DNA from: Anoplopoma fimbria
Taxonomy: Eukaryota; Chordata; Actinopteri; Perciformes; Anoplopomatidae
Direction: 5' to 3'
NCBI RefSeq assembly: GCF_027596085.1
Contig: NC_072449.1
Span: 26,425,522 to 26,489,521 of the forward strand
Length of the DNA stretch: 64,000 nucleotides
In this document: positions 63,601 to 64,000 of the stretch, piece after piece
How positions within the stretch are numbered: position 1 is the first letter of the stretch
Layout: every line of letters begins with the position of its first letter
The notes under the pieces: model-generated
Seen by the model: the letters and a program-made list of their open reading frames with translations, nothing else
What the model was told of the DNA's origin: nothing
Database searches by the model: none
Made by a program: the position numbers and the translations under genes

Positions 63601-64000
63601 AATCCTCGGACTCTGTGACAAATGCTACGCTATGATTGTCCAGTCTGCATTAGAGGGCGGGACTTAGTAATGGGTGCACTTATAACAAATTGGAGCCAAT
63701 TTCCTTGATTCACAGAAAACGTTGACAATTATTTTGCAGTAGGGCCTGTAATCATGTTGATTTCTATTGAACTAAACATAACAAGAATCATTAATTCTGA
63801 GAAACACATGTGGATTCTGTTTCGGGGTAGTGGCTCAGTTCAGGGGGGAGAATGAGTCACTGCCTCAACTGAAGAGGGCACAAGAGACGTCACAGTGTAC
63901 TGGATCACTGACACATAACGAGCTCACCTCGAACAAGGAGTTCGGCCTCCGCAAACACTGTGTCAGCACTGGTCTGGGCCCGGCACCCATACTTCCCGGC
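48565..64000 (-). CDS. cntn5: Contactin-5, 3' part: last Ig end, four FN3 domains and GPI signal (10 exons)
   Basis: A GPI-anchored neural adhesion molecule of the immunoglobulin superfamily; contactins have six Ig and four fibronectin III domains. Ten exons (63928-64000, 61676-61834, 59305-59454, 58321-58391, 51738-51972, 51533-51642, 51192-51378, 50909-51021, 49169-49337, 48565-48668) join in phase into 456 residues ending at a stop codon. Each FN3 domain is split over two exons, the typical contactin layout, with B-strand Trp residues (SWTRG, ISWE, LTWKPP, LNWEP) and F/G strands such as [17 protein letters not shown]. Sequons are NVS, NGT, NETS and NVS. The protein ends in a short hydrophobic tail. 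Contactin family is certain; CNTN5 is inferred from ARHGAP42 synteny and the fourth FN3 domain. The upstream part lies beyond the window. Confidence 0.92.
48669..49168 (-). other. cntn5: cntn5 intron before the last coding exon
   Basis: 500 bp with a GTAAGC donor and TTAG acceptor. Open frames on either strand (for example 48808-49248 plus, which overlaps the neighbouring exon antisense) show no recognisable domain. Confidence 0.8.
49169..49337 (-). CDS. cntn5: cntn5 exon: FN3 domain 4, second half
   Basis: Codes [20 protein letters not shown], then [20 protein letters not shown] and [16 protein letters not shown]. The [17 protein letters not shown] run is the F-G region of the last FN3 domain. 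Donor GTAAGC after a phase 1 G, which joins GT of the last exon to make Gly. Confidence 0.95.
49338..50908 (-). other. cntn5: cntn5 intron splitting FN3 domain 4
   Basis: 1.57 kb. Around 49590-49860 it is rich in GCTAA / TTAGC motifs typical of fish simple-sequence-like intron DNA. No exon or RNA gene was recognised. Confidence 0.8.
50909..51021 (-). CDS. cntn5: cntn5 exon: FN3 domain 4, first half
   Basis: Codes [20 protein letters not shown], then [26 protein letters not shown] followed by [13 protein letters not shown] is characteristic of the fourth contactin FN3 domain. Sequon NVS. It ends in phase 0 (ATG) before GTAATG; the acceptor follows a pyrimidine tract, GTTCTCTCCTCAG. Confidence 0.95.
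51192..51378 (-). CDS. cntn5: cntn5 exon: FN3 domain 3, second half
   Basis: Codes [20 protein letters not shown], then [20 protein letters not shown] and [20 protein letters not shown] followed by KA. It holds a NETS sequon, the [12 protein letters not shown] strand region and the [10 protein letters not shown] turn. Phase 1 end: C plus CT of the next exon gives Pro (KAPPAQPP). Donor GTGAGT. Confidence 0.95.
51533..51642 (-). CDS. cntn5: cntn5 exon: FN3 domain 3, first half
   Basis: Codes [20 protein letters not shown], then [17 protein letters not shown]. The acceptor is TTTTACAG. Two in-frame donors are possible: after GYE (GTGCTT, end 51533) or six bases later after GYEVL (GTAAAT, end 51527). 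The first gives GYEVSYWKD, which fits other contactins; the second has the better splice consensus but inserts Val-Leu. Confidence 0.9.
51738..51972 (-). CDS. cntn5: cntn5 exon: FN3 domain 2, second half
   Basis: Codes [19 protein letters not shown], then [40 protein letters not shown] and [19 protein letters not shown]. The QNGEGFGY and [20 protein letters not shown] stretches are among the most conserved in contactins. Sequon NGT. The donor is the less common GTGGGT; it is chosen because it gives SAEGEP across the junction, the family sequence, in the right phase. Confidence 0.96.
51973..58320 (-). other. cntn5: cntn5 intron splitting FN3 domain 2 (6.3 kb)
   Basis: The largest intron seen for this gene here. 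It contains an A-run near 52983-53006 and a C-run near 55350. The GC-richer unique stretch about 52800-53500 might be a conserved non-coding element. A TTGAAAAACACTGGCTTA motif near 56870 resembles a mobile-element edge but no element could be delimited. No alternative exon was recognised. Confidence 0.8.
58321..58391 (-). CDS. cntn5: cntn5 exon: FN3 domain 2, first half
   Basis: A short 71-base exon coding [20 protein letters not shown] and ISWE. VAPxNVSGG is a contactin signature and includes an N-glycosylation sequon (NVS). It ends in phase 0 before GTAAGG. Confidence 0.95.
58392..59304 (-). other. cntn5: cntn5 intron between FN3 domains 1 and 2
   Basis: 913 bp, AT-rich. Nothing else was recognised. 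Confidence 0.8.
59305..59454 (-). CDS. cntn5: cntn5 exon: FN3 domain 1, second half
   Basis: Codes [19 protein letters not shown], then [20 protein letters not shown] and [11 protein letters not shown]. The [20 protein letters not shown] run is highly conserved across contactins. Acceptor CTGTCTGCAG, donor GTAAAT; the phase 1 G joins TC of the next exon as Val (KEAVPSVAP). Confidence 0.96.
59455..61675 (-). other. cntn5: cntn5 intron splitting FN3 domain 1
   Basis: 2.2 kb, with the perfect 21-bp inverted repeat at 59605-59659 and a GC-richer patch around 60340-60490. A 64-codon frame over that patch (60347-60541, plus) has no recognised similarity. Confidence 0.8.
59605..59659. repeat. Perfect 21-bp inverted repeat with 13-base loop
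   Basis: Left arm 59605-59625 (CCTGTGTGTTAAACATCATT plus G) is exactly complementary to the right arm 59639-59659. The loop 59626-59638 repeats part of the arm (GTGTTAAA). It would form a strong hairpin in either strand's RNA. Confidence 0.95.
61676..61834 (-). CDS. cntn5: cntn5 exon: FN3 domain 1, first half
   Basis: Codes [19 protein letters not shown], then [19 protein letters not shown] and [15 protein letters not shown]. The Pro/Gly linker leads into strands A-C with the core Trp of SWTRG. Acceptor TTTCCACCAG, donor GTAATC, phase 1 at both ends. Confidence 0.95.
61835..63927 (-). other. cntn5: cntn5 intron between Ig6 and FN3 domain 1
   Basis: 2.1 kb of AT-rich DNA with TTAGC/GCTAA-rich sequence near 63370-63445. 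No exon or element was recognised. Confidence 0.8.
63928..64000 (-). CDS. cntn5: cntn5 exon: end of Ig domain 6 (partial at window edge)
   Basis: Seventy-three bases to the window end. Translates [20 protein letters not shown] and then LLVR, with the YxC motif of the Ig F strand and the G strand after it. It ends in phase 1 (CGA G) before a GTGAGC donor. Joined to the next exon this gives LLVRGPPGPPG, the Ig6-to-FN1 linker typical of contactins. Confidence 0.93.

Overview
This is vertebrate nuclear DNA, almost certainly from a teleost fish. It is AT-rich and intron-rich, with canonical GT/AG splice sites, long (CA)n and (TA)n tracts, a tRNA-headed SINE, and several low-copy fragments whose sequence I associate with fish interspersed repeats. 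No prokaryotic, viral or organellar gene was seen.

Only two protein-coding genes can be supported, both on the minus strand and both cut by the window edges. From right to left the first is the 3' part of a contactin gene, called cntn5 (48565-64000). Its ten exons encode the end of the last Ig domain, four fibronectin type III domains and a C-terminal GPI-anchor signal, 456 residues in all. Every junction was checked for splice dinucleotides and reading phase. The second is the 5' part of a GRAF-family RhoGAP gene, called arhgap42 (2645-22733). Its first three coding exons encode residues 1-104, the beginning of the BAR domain. Cntn5 is a cell-surface adhesion molecule and Arhgap42 a cytoplasmic RhoA regulator, so they are neighbours by synteny rather than partners in a pathway. 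The same order and orientation (CNTN5 upstream of ARHGAP42) occurs on human 11q22, which is the main reason for choosing these paralogues.

Region by region: 1-2644 arhgap42 intron 3 (partial); 2645-2706 exon 3; 2707-5669 intron 2; 5670-5765 exon 2; 5766-22579 intron 1 (16.8 kb, with a SINE, a retroelement 3' fragment between two TA tracts, and a small insertion flanked by a 16-bp target duplication); 22580-22733 coding exon 1; then about 25.8 kb between the genes with repeats, a decayed minisatellite and some unique, possibly regulatory DNA but no convincing gene; 48565-64000 cntn5. Five of the ten cntn5 exons are compressed into about 1.1 kb (50909-51972), separated by introns of 95-170 bp.

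Most of the short open frames in the window are chance frames in introns, intergenic DNA or repeats. No novel multi-gene system was found. The most interesting leftovers are a perfect 21-bp inverted repeat inside a cntn5 intron, the 181-bp direct repeat pair at 41.4 and 43.5 kb, and a CpG-rich patch with a TATA-like box at 35.3 kb.
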